DNA from: Caldilineaceae bacterium
Lineage (GTDB): Bacteria > Chloroflexota > Anaerolineae > Caldilineales > Caldilineaceae
NCBI GenBank assembly: GCA_022821585.1
Contig: JAJEDI010000063.1
Location: forward strand, 1-32,408
DNA: 32,408 bases
Reading direction: 5' to 3'
Below the pieces are notes generated by a model, which did not search any database, was not told the origin of the DNA, and worked only from the letters and a program-made list of their open reading frames with translations. Shown piece by piece: positions 15,711 to 24,458 of this stretch. The position numbers were made by a program, and so were the translations under genes. Every line of letters begins with the position of its first letter. The first letter of the stretch is position 1.

Positions 15711-17564
15711 ATGTTGACAAGGAATCAGGTCAAGTTAGCCCTGACCATTATAGGCGCCTGGTTGATTCTGGCAGCCGTGATGGCTGTCCTCCCACATCTC
15801 TCCTCTCTCCCGGGCTCCGAAACTGTACAAGACTACTCTCGACCGATCGAGGGACTGCGCGTCCGCAGCACTCAGCCCGGCGAGTTGGAGATTTCGTGGA
15901 ATGTACCTGCTGGCGCGCCACTCGACTACCGACTCTCCTGGGCGCGCGCGGGCGAGAACTTCCCGACACAGCACGACCAGCCCGGGAACGCCTATCCAAC
16001 CGGCCCTTCCCACGTGATCACCGGCCTGGATCAAGGCCAGCGATACCAGGTGCGCGTACGCGCCCGCTACGATGGTTCTGAAAGTGACTGGAGTTCCACT
16101 GTCGAATCGGTAGTCGCAACCTCTTCCACTGATCCGACAGCCCCCGCGACAGCCCTCCCGGGGCCGCCCCTGAACCTGAAGGCGGAGGTGTCCCCCAATA
16201 GCGTAACGCTGAGCTGGTCGGCGCCGCAGAGCAATGGCAGTGTCAGCGGCTACCAGATTCTGCGCCGCAATCGGGATGCAGATCCTGAAGGCCAGTTCCA
16301 CGTCCTGGAAGACAACACCGGCACGTCTGCAACGAGCTTTCTTGACACCACGGTCCTGCCGGACAGGCGCTACACCTATCGCGTCAGCGCACGCAATGAA
16401 AACGTTCTGGGCTCCGAGTATGCCGATGTTGAAGCCAGCACACAGGGCGCAGCGACAGAACCTTCGGCGGAGCCCGCCCCGCTCCCCTCCCCTGCCGCCG
16501 CGCCAACACCGTCACCGGCCCCCACCGCGACAACCACTCGCCAGGCCTCCCAGTCGCCGTCGCAGAGCGACCTGATGCCGGCCCTGGTCTCAGAGAGAGA
16601 CGCCCTGATCGCACTCTACCATGCCGCCGGCGGCGCGAACTGGTCCCAAAACGGCAACTGGTTGACCGATGAGCCCCTTGGGTCTTGGCAGGGCGTGACA
16701 ACCGACAGAAGCGGTAGCGTGATCAAACTCGATCTCAGCCGAAACCTCCTGAGCGGGTACATTCCAGCCGGACTGGGAAGCCTCCCCCACCTGAGAATTC
16801 TGCGTATGTCAGGCAACAATCTGGAGGGACCGATTCCGGCGACATTAAGCAACCTCTCTGCCTTGATAAATCTTGAGCTGGACAACAACAACCTCGTTGG
16901 TTCGATACCCGCTGAACTGGGAATTCTCCTGAATCTGACATGGCTGGATCTTTCAGGAAACGATCTCAGCGGTCTGGTCCCGACCGAGCTCAGCCAGCTC
17001 ACCGGTCTGTCGGTTGTCGCACTATCAGGCAATAACTTGACTGGAGCCTTCCCCTGGTGGCTGAGTGAACTTGATGACCTCCTGCTCCTTCACCTTGCAG
17101 GCAACCAATTCACCGGCTGCGTCCCGGCACATCTGCTCAATACATTGATCGAGGACCTTAGCAGCACCGGTCTGCCCACATGCCGAGAGGCGCTGACCAC
17201 CTTCTACCTTGCCACCGGCGGAGCGCAGTGGCAGCGCAGCACAAACTGGCGGAACGCTGAAAGCCCCCTCGCCCAATGGTTCGGCGTCACCACCGACGAC
17301 GCTGGACGGGTTACCGTGATCGATCTCTCCGCAAACAGGTTGACCGGCACGATTCCCACGCGCTTAGGCGCCCTAATCCATCTTCAAACCCTTGACCTCT
17401 CCGACAACGAGCTGGTCGGTTCGATTCCACCCGACCTGACCTTCCTGACCAACCTGTCGACCCTGTATCTCGGAGGCAACAGGCTGACCGGATGCGTCCC
17501 TGCCAAACTCCGCGAAATCGAAAACAACGACCTGGCCACCCTCGGCCTGGATTTCTGCCGCTAG
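15711..17564 (+). CDS. FN3 and plant-type leucine-rich repeat surface protein
   Basis: This 617-residue protein starts with a signal anchor or signal peptide (hydrophobic residues 8-28). Two fibronectin type III domains follow at about 45-137 and 150-245, then a Pro/Ala/Ser/Thr-rich linker at 247-290. Two leucine-rich repeat modules come next. Each starts with an LRRNT-like cap (ERDALIALYHAAGGANW at 295-311 and CREALTTFYLATGGAQW at 491-507) and continues with plant-type repeats of the LxxNxLxGxIPxxL pattern, about five in the first module and three in the second. The modules look like an internal duplication, each ending in a cysteine-containing GCVPA segment. It is probably exported and used for binding to proteins or cells. 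No ribosome site is clear before ATG 15711, and the gene stands alone after the tRNA terminator. Confidence 0.85.
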   Translation: MLTRNQVKLALTIIGAWLILAAVMAVLPHLSSLPGSETVQDYSRPIEGLRVRSTQPGELEISWNVPAGAPLDYRLSWARAGENFPTQHDQPGNAYPTGPSHVITGLDQGQRYQVRVRARYDGSESDWSSTVESVVATSSTDPTAPATALPGPPLNLKAEVSPNSVTLSWSAPQSNGSVSGYQILRRNRDADPEGQFHVLEDNTGTSATSFLDTTVLPDRRYTYRVSARNENVLGSEYADVEASTQGAATEPSAEPAPLPSPAAAPTPSPAPTATTTRQASQSPSQSDLMPALVSERDALIALYHAAGGANWSQNGNWLTDEPLGSWQGVTTDRSGSVIKLDLSRNLLSGYIPAGLGSLPHLRILRMSGNNLEGPIPATLSNLSALINLELDNNNLVGSIPAELGILLNLTWLDLSGNDLSGLVPTELSQLTGLSVVALSGNNLTGAFPWWLSELDDLLLLHLAGNQFTGCVPAHLLNTLIEDLSSTGLPTCREALTTFYLATGGAQWQRSTNWRNAESPLAQWFGVTTDDAGRVTVIDLSANRLTGTIPTRLGALIHLQTLDLSDNELVGSIPPDLTFLTNLSTLYLGGNRLTGCVPAKLREIENNDLATLGLDFCR

Positions 17565-17729
17565 GCTTCCTCTTCCAAAGGCATCTCGTCTCTTCCCGCC
17601 CTCTCCAATTCACGACCCTGAATCACCCGGGCGAAAGCAACTCTCTCTCCTCTTTCCTCCCCACTATCGCCTCGCCTTTGGGCCGTCTTTCTCTCCAGGT
17701 AGTTACGGTATCTCTTACTATCCACCAAA

Positions 17730-17738
17730 TGATATAAT
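17730..17738 (+). promoter_or_regulatory. Extended -10 promoter of the copper operon
   Basis: TGATATAAT contains a perfect TATAAT (17733-17738) preceded by the TGn extension; no good -35 box is present. Transcription would begin near 17745, leaving a leader of about 67 bases before ATG 17812. Confidence 0.5.
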
Positions 17739-17755
17739 CGAATAAGGTCGCATCG

Positions 17756-17794
17756 TATCTGTCCCCCGACCGCTAGAAGATTGCTATCTGTCCC
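17756..17794 (+). repeat. Direct repeat in the copper operon leader
   Basis: TATCTGTCCC occurs exactly at 17756-17765 and 17785-17794, 29 bases apart start to start, between the extended -10 box and the first start codon. It could be a regulator or RNA-level site; this is inference. Confidence 0.4.
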
Positions 17795-17811
17795 AGTAGA
17801 AGGAGAATCCA

Positions 17812-18573
17812 ATGCGAGTACCCAACACCGTCCGCCTACCCGTACTGTTGCTGTGTGCAGCAGTTGCCTTTGCCGTCTTCTACGCCGCCTCCCCGATCTC
17901 CCCTTCCTTCGCCAGCGAAGGAGACGACCACAGCCACGAGGAAGCCCCTACGCTTGAATCGCTGACCGAACGCATCGCCGCTCTGGAAGCCCGCCTGGCC
18001 GAACTTGAAACTACAGACGAAGAGATGGCCGCCGAAAAACCCGCCCATTCCGTCTATGACGCCGTCTCCGCAGCCTATCTTCTCGACAAGGTCGACATCC
18101 ACGCCCTGTATAGACGCCTGAAAGACGGCGACGGCATCATGCCGGGCGACGCCGGGCAGATCAAATATCTTGTGCCCCTCCTGAACGCTGTCGACTGGCC
18201 GCCAGAACTGGCCGCAGAAGCAGAGACGCTGGCTGAAACACTCACAAAGCTCACTTCTGCCCTTGCCGACGACGATCTGGATAACGCTGTGCCCCTCTCC
18301 TCGACCGCGCACGACCAGCAGCACCACTTTTCCAGTAACGTCTTCGACTGGTTTGACTGCCTGCAACTGTCCGAAAAGGAGATGGAAGAGGAAACTCACG
18401 AAGAGGGCGAAGAAACTGAGACGACCCAAGATGACCACGGCCACAGCAATGGCCATGACCACGAAGAAACGAGCGAAGATAGCGCCGGCCAGAAAGGCGG
18501 AAACGACAAATGCGTTCAAGTTGAAACTGATGAATCACACGACGACGGCCACGACCACAGTCACGGAGGCTAG
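17812..18573 (+). CDS. Secreted His/Asp/Glu-rich protein, probable metal binder
   Basis: This 253-residue protein has a signal peptide (hydrophobic residues 9-27, likely cleavage after SPSFA). A first metal-type cluster DDHSHEE lies at 38-44, with a short coiled coil at about 47-70. The middle region has no recognised fold, and the acidic, histidine-rich tail (196-253) ends in DDGHDHSHGG. Two cysteines are present, near 183 and 234. AAGGAG precedes the ATG. It is the first gene of an operon with two CopC-type genes, the next starting 3 bases after its stop. Context and composition suggest periplasmic copper or zinc binding or buffering. I do not recognise a named family. Confidence 0.65.
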   Translation: MRVPNTVRLPVLLLCAAVAFAVFYAASPISPSFASEGDDHSHEEAPTLESLTERIAALEARLAELETTDEEMAAEKPAHSVYDAVSAAYLLDKVDIHALYRRLKDGDGIMPGDAGQIKYLVPLLNAVDWPPELAAEAETLAETLTKLTSALADDDLDNAVPLSSTAHDQQHHFSSNVFDWFDCLQLSEKEMEEETHEEGEETETTQDDHGHSNGHDHEETSEDSAGQKGGNDKCVQVETDESHDDGHDHSHGG

Positions 18574-18576
18574 CCT

Positions 18577-19308
18577 GTGATCGCGACTCAACTGCATAGA
18601 GGCACAGTCATATTGCTTTGGGTAGGAGTGCTACTGGCCACTATCCACTACCCACTATCCACTGCCGTCCTGGCCCATGCCGACTACGATGATGCCGTGC
18701 CCGCCGCCGGCGAAGTCGTCTCCCAGGCGCCGCAGCAGGTACAGGTCTGGTTCACCCAGGAGCTCTTCCGCCGTGAAGGCCAAAACAGCCTTGAGGTCTA
18801 CGGCCCCGACGACCAGAAAGTAGATCAGGACGACGCCGCCATCGACGATGACAACCGCAAGTTGATGACCGTCTCACTCCAATCCGACCTGCCCAACGGC
18901 GTCTACACCGTCCGCTGGCGCACCTTGTCCGCAGACGACGGCGACGACGCTGAAGGCGAGTTCCAGTTCACCATTCAGGCTGACGAGCCTGAGGCGGAGG
19001 CCACACCAACAGCCACATCAACACCCGCGCCAACTGCCACCGAGGAGGCCGACCAGCCTTCGCCCACGGATACAGCCACGCCGGAAAGCGCTGAGACTGA
19101 ATCGACGCCATCGGCATCCGACCCGGCTTCAGATGAGTCCGAGATGCCCCCAGACCAATCGGACCAAGGACCGGGGATTCCCTGCATGGGCAGTTCTTTC
19201 CCGGTGCTACTGCTTCTCGGTGCATTCCTCCTGGCCAGAAGACGCAAAGGGCCGCGCGAGAGTCAGTCTCCGAACAACTCACGCAGCTTGAGCGGAAAGA
19301 ACAGTTAG
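18577..19308 (+). CDS. CopC-domain protein with C-terminal membrane anchor
   Basis: This 243-residue protein has a signal peptide ending at about A33, which would leave His34 as the mature N-terminus (HADYDDAVPAAG), the copper-binding N-terminal His of CopC proteins. The CopC beta-sandwich runs to about 133. The usual late D-G-H motif is replaced by SADDGDD at 118-124, so a normal second His ligand is missing. A Thr/Pro/Ser/Glu-rich linker (134-200) leads to a membrane helix at about 207-220 followed by RRRK, resembling a C-terminal anchor. GTG 18577 follows the previous stop by 3 bases, and GGAGG (18565-18569) lies inside that gene's end, indicating translational coupling. The signal peptide is partly encoded by a heptamer repeat (18638-18665). 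Confidence 0.8.
   Translation: MIATQLHRGTVILLWVGVLLATIHYPLSTAVLAHADYDDAVPAAGEVVSQAPQQVQVWFTQELFRREGQNSLEVYGPDDQKVDQDDAAIDDDNRKLMTVSLQSDLPNGVYTVRWRTLSADDGDDAEGEFQFTIQADEPEAEATPTATSTPAPTATEEADQPSPTDTATPESAETESTPSASDPASDESEMPPDQSDQGPGIPCMGSSFPVLLLLGAFLLARRRKGPRESQSPNNSRSLSGKNS
18638..18665 (+). repeat. CCACTRN heptamer repeat inside the CopC gene
   Basis: Four exact in-register 7-base units, CCACTAT, CCACTAC, CCACTAT and CCACTGC, encode signal-peptide residues 21-30. The same heptamer family occurs in intergenic DNA at 26520-26540 and 32338-32365. Confidence 0.8.
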
Positions 19309-19315
19309 CTGCACG

Positions 19316-21487
19316 ATGTCAAAGCCTCCCCGGCATGGCGCGGCCAAGCCAATAGGGGCGGCCGCCAAAAGGATGATAGCAGCAGGCCTGCCGCTGGCGA
19401 TATTTGCCGCGGCAATGGCCCTGCTGCTGGCGCCCCCGGCCGCCCGTGCCCACGCGCTGCTCCTGCGCGCCGACCCCCAGCCAAACGCAGAACTCACCCA
19501 GCCTCCCGAAGCCATCCAGTTCTGGTTCAGCGAACCACTGGAAGAGACCTTTACCGGCGCCCGCATTCTCGACGCCACAGGTACCGAAATACCAACCGGC
19601 GCGCCCCAATTCGACCCCGACGACCCCGCCCACCTCACCCTGCCGCTCGAGAGCATCGAACCGGGCGTCTACACTGTCGTCTGGCAGACCCTCTCCAGCG
19701 TTGACGGCCATGAGTGGGTCGGCTCTTTCCCCCTCACCATCCTCAATCCCGACGGCACGCGGCCTGCCGGCACGGCCGTTGAAGTCCCCGTCCACCGCCA
19801 GCAAGGACTTCCGCCCCTCACCGATTCCATTCTCCGCTGGATCTCGCTGCTCGGCGCAGCACTTCTGGTAGGACCGCTGTTAGTCCGTTGGCTGCTGGCA
19901 CAGTCTTCAGCGAATAACAACCCCGACAGCCTCGTAGAGACGCTGAACAGGTCAACCGCCATAGTCGGCGTCCTGCTCCTGATAGCATCCGGATGGCTGC
20001 AATTCCTGTTCCAGTCCCTGCGCCTCGGAGGAACTGACGGATTCCTGGAGCTCCTGCTCGCCACCCGACCGGGTCGACTCCTCCTTATCCGGCAGACGCT
20101 GCTGGTGGGCGTCATTCCCCTGCTTTACCCCAACGGCTGGGCTAAGATTCTCTTTCGCCGGCCCGTTCCACCCGATTTAGCCCCCCGCCTGTGGCCAATT
20201 CTCTACGTGCTCCATACGTGGCTCATCGGCTTCGCGCTGGGGGGAACCATAATCTACGGCCCGAATCTGTGGATCTTTGTGGCCGTGATCATCTTCGTGT
20301 GCAGCGCCTGGTCCGAACTCCTCTTCGGCGGCGAACGAACATGGCACAGGGCCTTCCCCCAGCGTATCTGGGCCACCCTGCTCACTGCCGCCGCACTCTT
20401 TACCTTTGCTGCCAGCAGCCACGCTGCTGCTGCCTCCGGCAGCGGCTGGGCCGTCGCCGCGGACTTCGCCCACCTTGTTGCCGCCGCCGTCTGGGCCGGC
20501 GGTCTCATCTTTCTGGCGCTCCTGCTGTTCCAGCTTCATCGACGGCATACCCTGCCCGACCCCGACTGGATGGTCCTCCTCTTGACGCGCTACTCCCTAA
20601 GTGCTCAAATTGCGGTGTTCGTACTGGCCCTGACCGGCCTCTTCGGCAGCTTCGTGCAACTGCCGGACGCCCCCAGCCTCTTCACGACAACTTACGGGCG
20701 CGTCCTGCTCATCAAACTGATAATCGTCGCCGCCATCCTCGCCCTCGCCTACTTCAACAATCGGGCGGTAAAGCGGGCCCAGGATACCGTCGCTAACACA
20801 TCCGCACTCAGTCGCTTCACGCGCCGGGTGGCCGCCGAAGCTGGCATGGCCGCCCTGCTGTTCATTTCAGTGGCAGTGCTTGTGCAGACGCCGACACCCA
20901 ACCTGCCGCCGCCATCCGCCCCTGCCGCGCCCTCGCTGCCCTTCAACGAAATGGCTTACGATGGTGACCTGGCCTTCCATTTGCAGATTACGCCCAATCA
21001 GGTCGGCCACAACCGCTATTGGGTTCACCTCTCCCATCCCGACTCCTCTGACATCGGTGAAGTCCAGCTGGTGCGTCTCTTCTTCTCCCACGAGTCAGGT
21101 GAGATGGGGCAGGCGCGCCTCGATATGGCTGGCCTGGGCGAGGACGCCTTTGCCGCCGAGGGCGCCTTCCTCAACCGCGACGGCGAATGGAACCTCTCAG
21201 TCTACGTGCGCCGCAGAGGCATGAACGACGCATTAGCCGAAATCGCCGTCCCCGTCCCCTCAGCCGAAACCATCCAACAGATCTCCCGCTCCCCCTGGCG
21301 CAACCCGGTTCCCCGGCTGCCCGCAGAAACAGTCGTCGGCGCGCTGCTGATCGCTCTGTCCCTTGTCCCCCTGCTGTGGCGACGTCCCCTTCTTCGTGCC
21401 AGCCGGCCGCTCTACATCGTCTTGGCAATGGCCGCCCTCTTCTTCTTCCTCAGCGGCGGCCTGCTCGCCCTGACCGCCCTCCTGTAG
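19316..21487 (+). CDS. CopC-CopD fusion copper transport protein (YcnJ-like)
   Basis: This 723-residue protein starts with a signal peptide ending near A45, leaving His46 (HALLLRADP) as the mature first residue. The CopC domain (46-143) keeps the D130-G-H132 motif. A CopD-type membrane region begins at about 172 and carries about eight helices to about 510, with conserved histidines such as in ASSHAAAASGSGWAVAADFAHL. A soluble domain (about 525-670) and two final helices complete it. The architecture matches B. subtilis YcnJ, a copper uptake or homeostasis protein. It begins 7 bases after the preceding CopC gene's stop, so they share an operon. Direction of copper movement is not proven by sequence. 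Confidence 0.87.
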   Translation: MSKPPRHGAAKPIGAAAKRMIAAGLPLAIFAAAMALLLAPPAARAHALLLRADPQPNAELTQPPEAIQFWFSEPLEETFTGARILDATGTEIPTGAPQFDPDDPAHLTLPLESIEPGVYTVVWQTLSSVDGHEWVGSFPLTILNPDGTRPAGTAVEVPVHRQQGLPPLTDSILRWISLLGAALLVGPLLVRWLLAQSSANNNPDSLVETLNRSTAIVGVLLLIASGWLQFLFQSLRLGGTDGFLELLLATRPGRLLLIRQTLLVGVIPLLYPNGWAKILFRRPVPPDLAPRLWPILYVLHTWLIGFALGGTIIYGPNLWIFVAVIIFVCSAWSELLFGGERTWHRAFPQRIWATLLTAAALFTFAASSHAAAASGSGWAVAADFAHLVAAAVWAGGLIFLALLLFQLHRRHTLPDPDWMVLLLTRYSLSAQIAVFVLALTGLFGSFVQLPDAPSLFTTTYGRVLLIKLIIVAAILALAYFNNRAVKRAQDTVANTSALSRFTRRVAAEAGMAALLFISVAVLVQTPTPNLPPPSAPAAPSLPFNEMAYDGDLAFHLQITPNQVGHNRYWVHLSHPDSSDIGEVQLVRLFFSHESGEMGQARLDMAGLGEDAFAAEGAFLNRDGEWNLSVYVRRRGMNDALAEIAVPVPSAETIQQISRSPWRNPVPRLPAETVVGALLIALSLVPLLWRRPLLRASRPLYIVLAMAALFFFLSGGLLALTALL

Positions 21488-21597
21488 CCCCGCTACCCGC
21501 CGCCTCTACCCTTTCAAGAACGGCCTTAACGTCCCCGCCGGACCGCATATCTTTCTCTTACACTCCGCAAATACACCTGTGATGGAGCTGAATTACA

Positions 21598-21607
21598 CTG
21601 AATTCAG
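21598..21607. promoter_or_regulatory. Palindrome upstream of clpB
   Basis: CTGAATTCAG is a perfect 10-base palindrome, overlapping a direct repeat of CTGAATT (21588-21594 and 21598-21604). TACAAT at 21631-21636 is the likely -10 box of clpB. No CIRCE-type heat-shock element is visible here. This may be a regulatory site. Confidence 0.3.
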
Positions 21608-21659
21608 AAAACACACTGCCTGTGCAGGAATACAATTTGCTACGGAAAGGGAGAGATAA

Positions 21660-24281
21660 ATGAGATTCGATCGCCTGACCGAAAAGGCAAGTGAAGCAAT
21701 TGTCGAGGCCCAGAACGAGGCCAGGGAATACAAGCATGCCAGCATCGAGCCGGAGCATCTCCTGCTCGCACTCCTGCGACAGCAGGGAGGCGTCGTGCCT
21801 GCCGTGATCGACCGCATGGGCGGTGATAGGGAAAGCCTTCAGGTCGGCGTGGAACATCTCCTCGCCGCCAAGTCACGCGTCAGCGGCGGCGCAGTGGAGA
21901 TTCGCATGGGCCGCGACCTGGCACAGCTTCTCGAAGAAGCCGAGACTATCGCTGCCAACATGAAGGACGAGTACACCTCCACAGAGCATCTGCTCATGGC
22001 GATGGCCTCGTCCCGAAACGGTGGCGTCCGCCAGCTGTTGGAACGCCACGGCGTCGACTACAACGCCATCATGCAGGGCCTGGCCTCCGTGCGCGGCAGC
22101 CAGCGCGTCACCAGCCAGACCCCGGAGGCCCAGTATGAAGCCTTGGCAAAATACGGCCGCGACCTGACCGCCGAAGCCGGCAAAGGTAACCTTGATCCCA
22201 TCATCGGTCGCGATCAGGAGATCCGCCGCGTCGTGCAGATCCTCAGCCGCCGCACCAAGAATAACCCCGTCCTCATCGGCGAGCCCGGCGTCGGCAAGAC
22301 CGCCATCGCTGAGGGCCTTGCCCAACGCATCGTCAACGGCGACGTGCCCACAACCCTGAAGAACAAGCGCCTCGTCGCGCTCGACCTGGGCGCACTGGTG
22401 GCCGGCGCCAAGTACCGCGGCGAATTCGAGGAGCGGCTGAAGGCCGTTCTCAACGAAATCCGCGACGCCGAAGGCGAAGTCCTCCTATTCATCGATGAGA
22501 TGCACACCCTCGTGGGCGCCGGCGCCGCCGAAGGCTCGATGGACGCCTCCAACATGCTCAAGCCCATGCTCGCCCGCGGCGAGCTCCACGCCATCGGCGC
22601 CACCACTCTCGACGAATACCGCAAACATATCGAAAAAGACGCCGCCCTCGAACGCCGCTTCCAACCGGTTTTCGTCGGCGAACCCACAGTCGAAGATACC
22701 GTCTCCATCCTGCGCGGGCTCAAGGAGCGCTACGAAGTCCATCACGGCGTGCGCGTGACCGATGGCGCCGTCATCGCCGCCGCCCAACTCAGCCACCGCT
22801 ACATCAGCGACCGCCAGCTGCCCGACAAGGCCATCGACCTGGTCGATGAAGCCGCCAGCAGACTGCGCATGCAGATCGACTCCAAACCGAAGAGGCTGGA
22901 CGAGTTGGAACGCCAGGTAATGCAGCTGGAGATCGAACGTGAGGCCCTGCGCAAGGAGTCCGACGAGGCCAGCAAGCAGCGCCTCGATGCCCTCGAAAAG
23001 GAACTGGCTGACCTGCAGGAAACCAGCTCCGAGCTCTCCATCCGCTGGCAGGCCGAACGCACCGCAATCCAGGCGCTGCGCACGCTCAAAGAAGAAAGCG
23101 AGCAGCTGCGCACCGATATCGAGCATGCCGAACGCGACTATGATCTGCAGCGGGCTGCGGAGCTCCGCTACGGGCGCATGAACGAGCTGCAGCGGCAACT
23201 GGATGCGGCCGGCCAAAATGTGGCCGCCATCCAGGCCGGCGGCGCCCTTCTGAAAGAGGAGGTCGACGACGATGAAATCGCCGCTGTCGTCAGCGAATGG
23301 ACCGGCATCCCGGTTAACAAGCTGATGGAAGGAGAGCGCGAACGGCTCGTACGCATGGACGAAGAGCTGCACAAACGCGTGGTCGGCCAGGAGCAGGCCG
23401 TCGCCGCCGTCGCCGCCGCCATTCGCCGCAGCCGCGCCGGCCTCCAGGACCCCAACCGCCCCATCGGCAGCTTCATCTTCCTCGGCCCCACCGGTGTCGG
23501 CAAGACCGAACTGGCGCGCGCCCTCGCCGAATATCTCTTCGACGATGAGCACAACCTGGTTCGCATCGACATGAGCGAATACCAGGAGCGGCATACCGTC
23601 GCCCGCCTCCTCGGCGCCCCGCCCGGCTACGTCGGCTACGACGAGGGCGGCCAGCTCACCGAGTCCGTGCGCCGCCGCCCCTACTCCGTCGTTCTATTCG
23701 ATGAGATCGAGAAGGCCCACATCGAAGTGTTCAACGTGCTGTTGCAGGTGCTTGACGACGGCCGCCTGACCGATGGTCAGGGCCGCACCGTCGACTTCCG
23801 CAACACGGTCATCATCATGACCAGCAATGTCGGCAGCCAGTACATCCTCGACGTCGCCGGGCTTGATGAAGAGGTAGAGCGCCGCGTAATGACCGCCATG
23901 CGCCAGCAGTTCCGGCCGGAATTTCTCAACCGCGTCGATGAGATCGTCATCTTCCACAGCCTGTCCGCCGCTCACCTGGAGGGCATCGCCGAAATTCAAC
24001 TCGAACGCCTGCGTGCCCTGCTGGCCGACCGCGACATTACCCTCGATCTGACCGACGAAGCCAAGGCCCTCATCGTTCAGGACGGCTTCGACCCGGCCTA
24101 CGGCGCCCGTCCCCTCAAGCGCGCCATCCAGCGCACCGTGGCCGACCCGCTGGCACTGGAAATCCTCGACGGCCGTGTCGTTAGCGGCGATCATATCATC
24201 GCCGCCGAACACAACGGACAGATCGCCTTCTCCGTTGCCGCCGTCTCGGAGTTGGTGCCCGCAGTCCAGGTCAGCAGCTAG
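21660..24281 (+). CDS. clpB: ATP-dependent protein disaggregase ClpB
   Basis: This 873-residue AAA+ chaperone has the full ClpB layout. A Clp N domain with two repeats lies at about 1-145. The first AAA module has Walker A GEPGVGKT at 207-214. A coiled-coil M domain at about 400-540, rich in Glu, Arg and Lys, separates ClpB from ClpA and ClpC. The second AAA module has Walker A GPTGVGKT at 609-616, and a C-terminal D2-small domain ends the chain. It rescues aggregated proteins together with DnaK. GGAAAGGGAGAG precedes the ATG. The length matches the family (about 860). Expression is expected to be heat-inducible, but no CIRCE box is seen. Confidence 0.97.
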   Translation: MRFDRLTEKASEAIVEAQNEAREYKHASIEPEHLLLALLRQQGGVVPAVIDRMGGDRESLQVGVEHLLAAKSRVSGGAVEIRMGRDLAQLLEEAETIAANMKDEYTSTEHLLMAMASSRNGGVRQLLERHGVDYNAIMQGLASVRGSQRVTSQTPEAQYEALAKYGRDLTAEAGKGNLDPIIGRDQEIRRVVQILSRRTKNNPVLIGEPGVGKTAIAEGLAQRIVNGDVPTTLKNKRLVALDLGALVAGAKYRGEFEERLKAVLNEIRDAEGEVLLFIDEMHTLVGAGAAEGSMDASNMLKPMLARGELHAIGATTLDEYRKHIEKDAALERRFQPVFVGEPTVEDTVSILRGLKERYEVHHGVRVTDGAVIAAAQLSHRYISDRQLPDKAIDLVDEAASRLRMQIDSKPKRLDELERQVMQLEIEREALRKESDEASKQRLDALEKELADLQETSSELSIRWQAERTAIQALRTLKEESEQLRTDIEHAERDYDLQRAAELRYGRMNELQRQLDAAGQNVAAIQAGGALLKEEVDDDEIAAVVSEWTGIPVNKLMEGERERLVRMDEELHKRVVGQEQAVAAVAAAIRRSRAGLQDPNRPIGSFIFLGPTGVGKTELARALAEYLFDDEHNLVRIDMSEYQERHTVARLLGAPPGYVGYDEGGQLTESVRRRPYSVVLFDEIEKAHIEVFNVLLQVLDDGRLTDGQGRTVDFRNTVIIMTSNVGSQYILDVAGLDEEVERRVMTAMRQQFRPEFLNRVDEIVIFHSLSAAHLEGIAEIQLERLRALLADRDITLDLTDEAKALIVQDGFDPAYGARPLKRAIQRTVADPLALEILDGRVVSGDHIIAAEHNGQIAFSVAAVSELVPAVQVSS

Positions 24282-24320
24282 GGCCCTTTGAAATCTCCTT
24301 CCAACCAGCCATCACACCGT

Positions 24321-24395
24321 GGGGGCACCCCTTGTAGGTGCCCTCGCAGTTGCCTCACCCACGAAGGCGCTTCGTGAAACTCTGTCTCCTTCGTG
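24321..24395. repeat. Palindromic repeat cluster between clpB and the SBP gene
   Basis: Two hairpins lie between the convergent genes: GGGCACC/GGTGCCC (24323-24329 with 24337-24343) and CACGAAG/CTTCGTG (24360-24366 with 24370-24376). A second CCTTCGTGG at 24388-24396 can pair with the same left arm, giving two alternative folds. The sequence resembles short palindromic repeats common between genes of Chloroflexota and may also end transcription; copy number was not counted. Confidence 0.5.
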
Positions 24396-24458
24396 GATGG
24401 ACAACATGATAGGCCCGCAAATTCTCAGGTCAGACAAACGTTTACGACACCTGCTCAC

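Noticed and set aside
15392..15712. Minus-strand open frame of 106 codons between tRNA-Pro and the LRR gene
   Set aside because: It runs into the tRNA terminator, is low in complexity and rich in Arg, Glu and Gly, and shows no known domain; a real gene is not excluded but is unlikely.
22485..23594. 369-codon minus-strand frame opposite clpB
   Set aside because: It is a shadow of the highly conserved ClpB reading frame.
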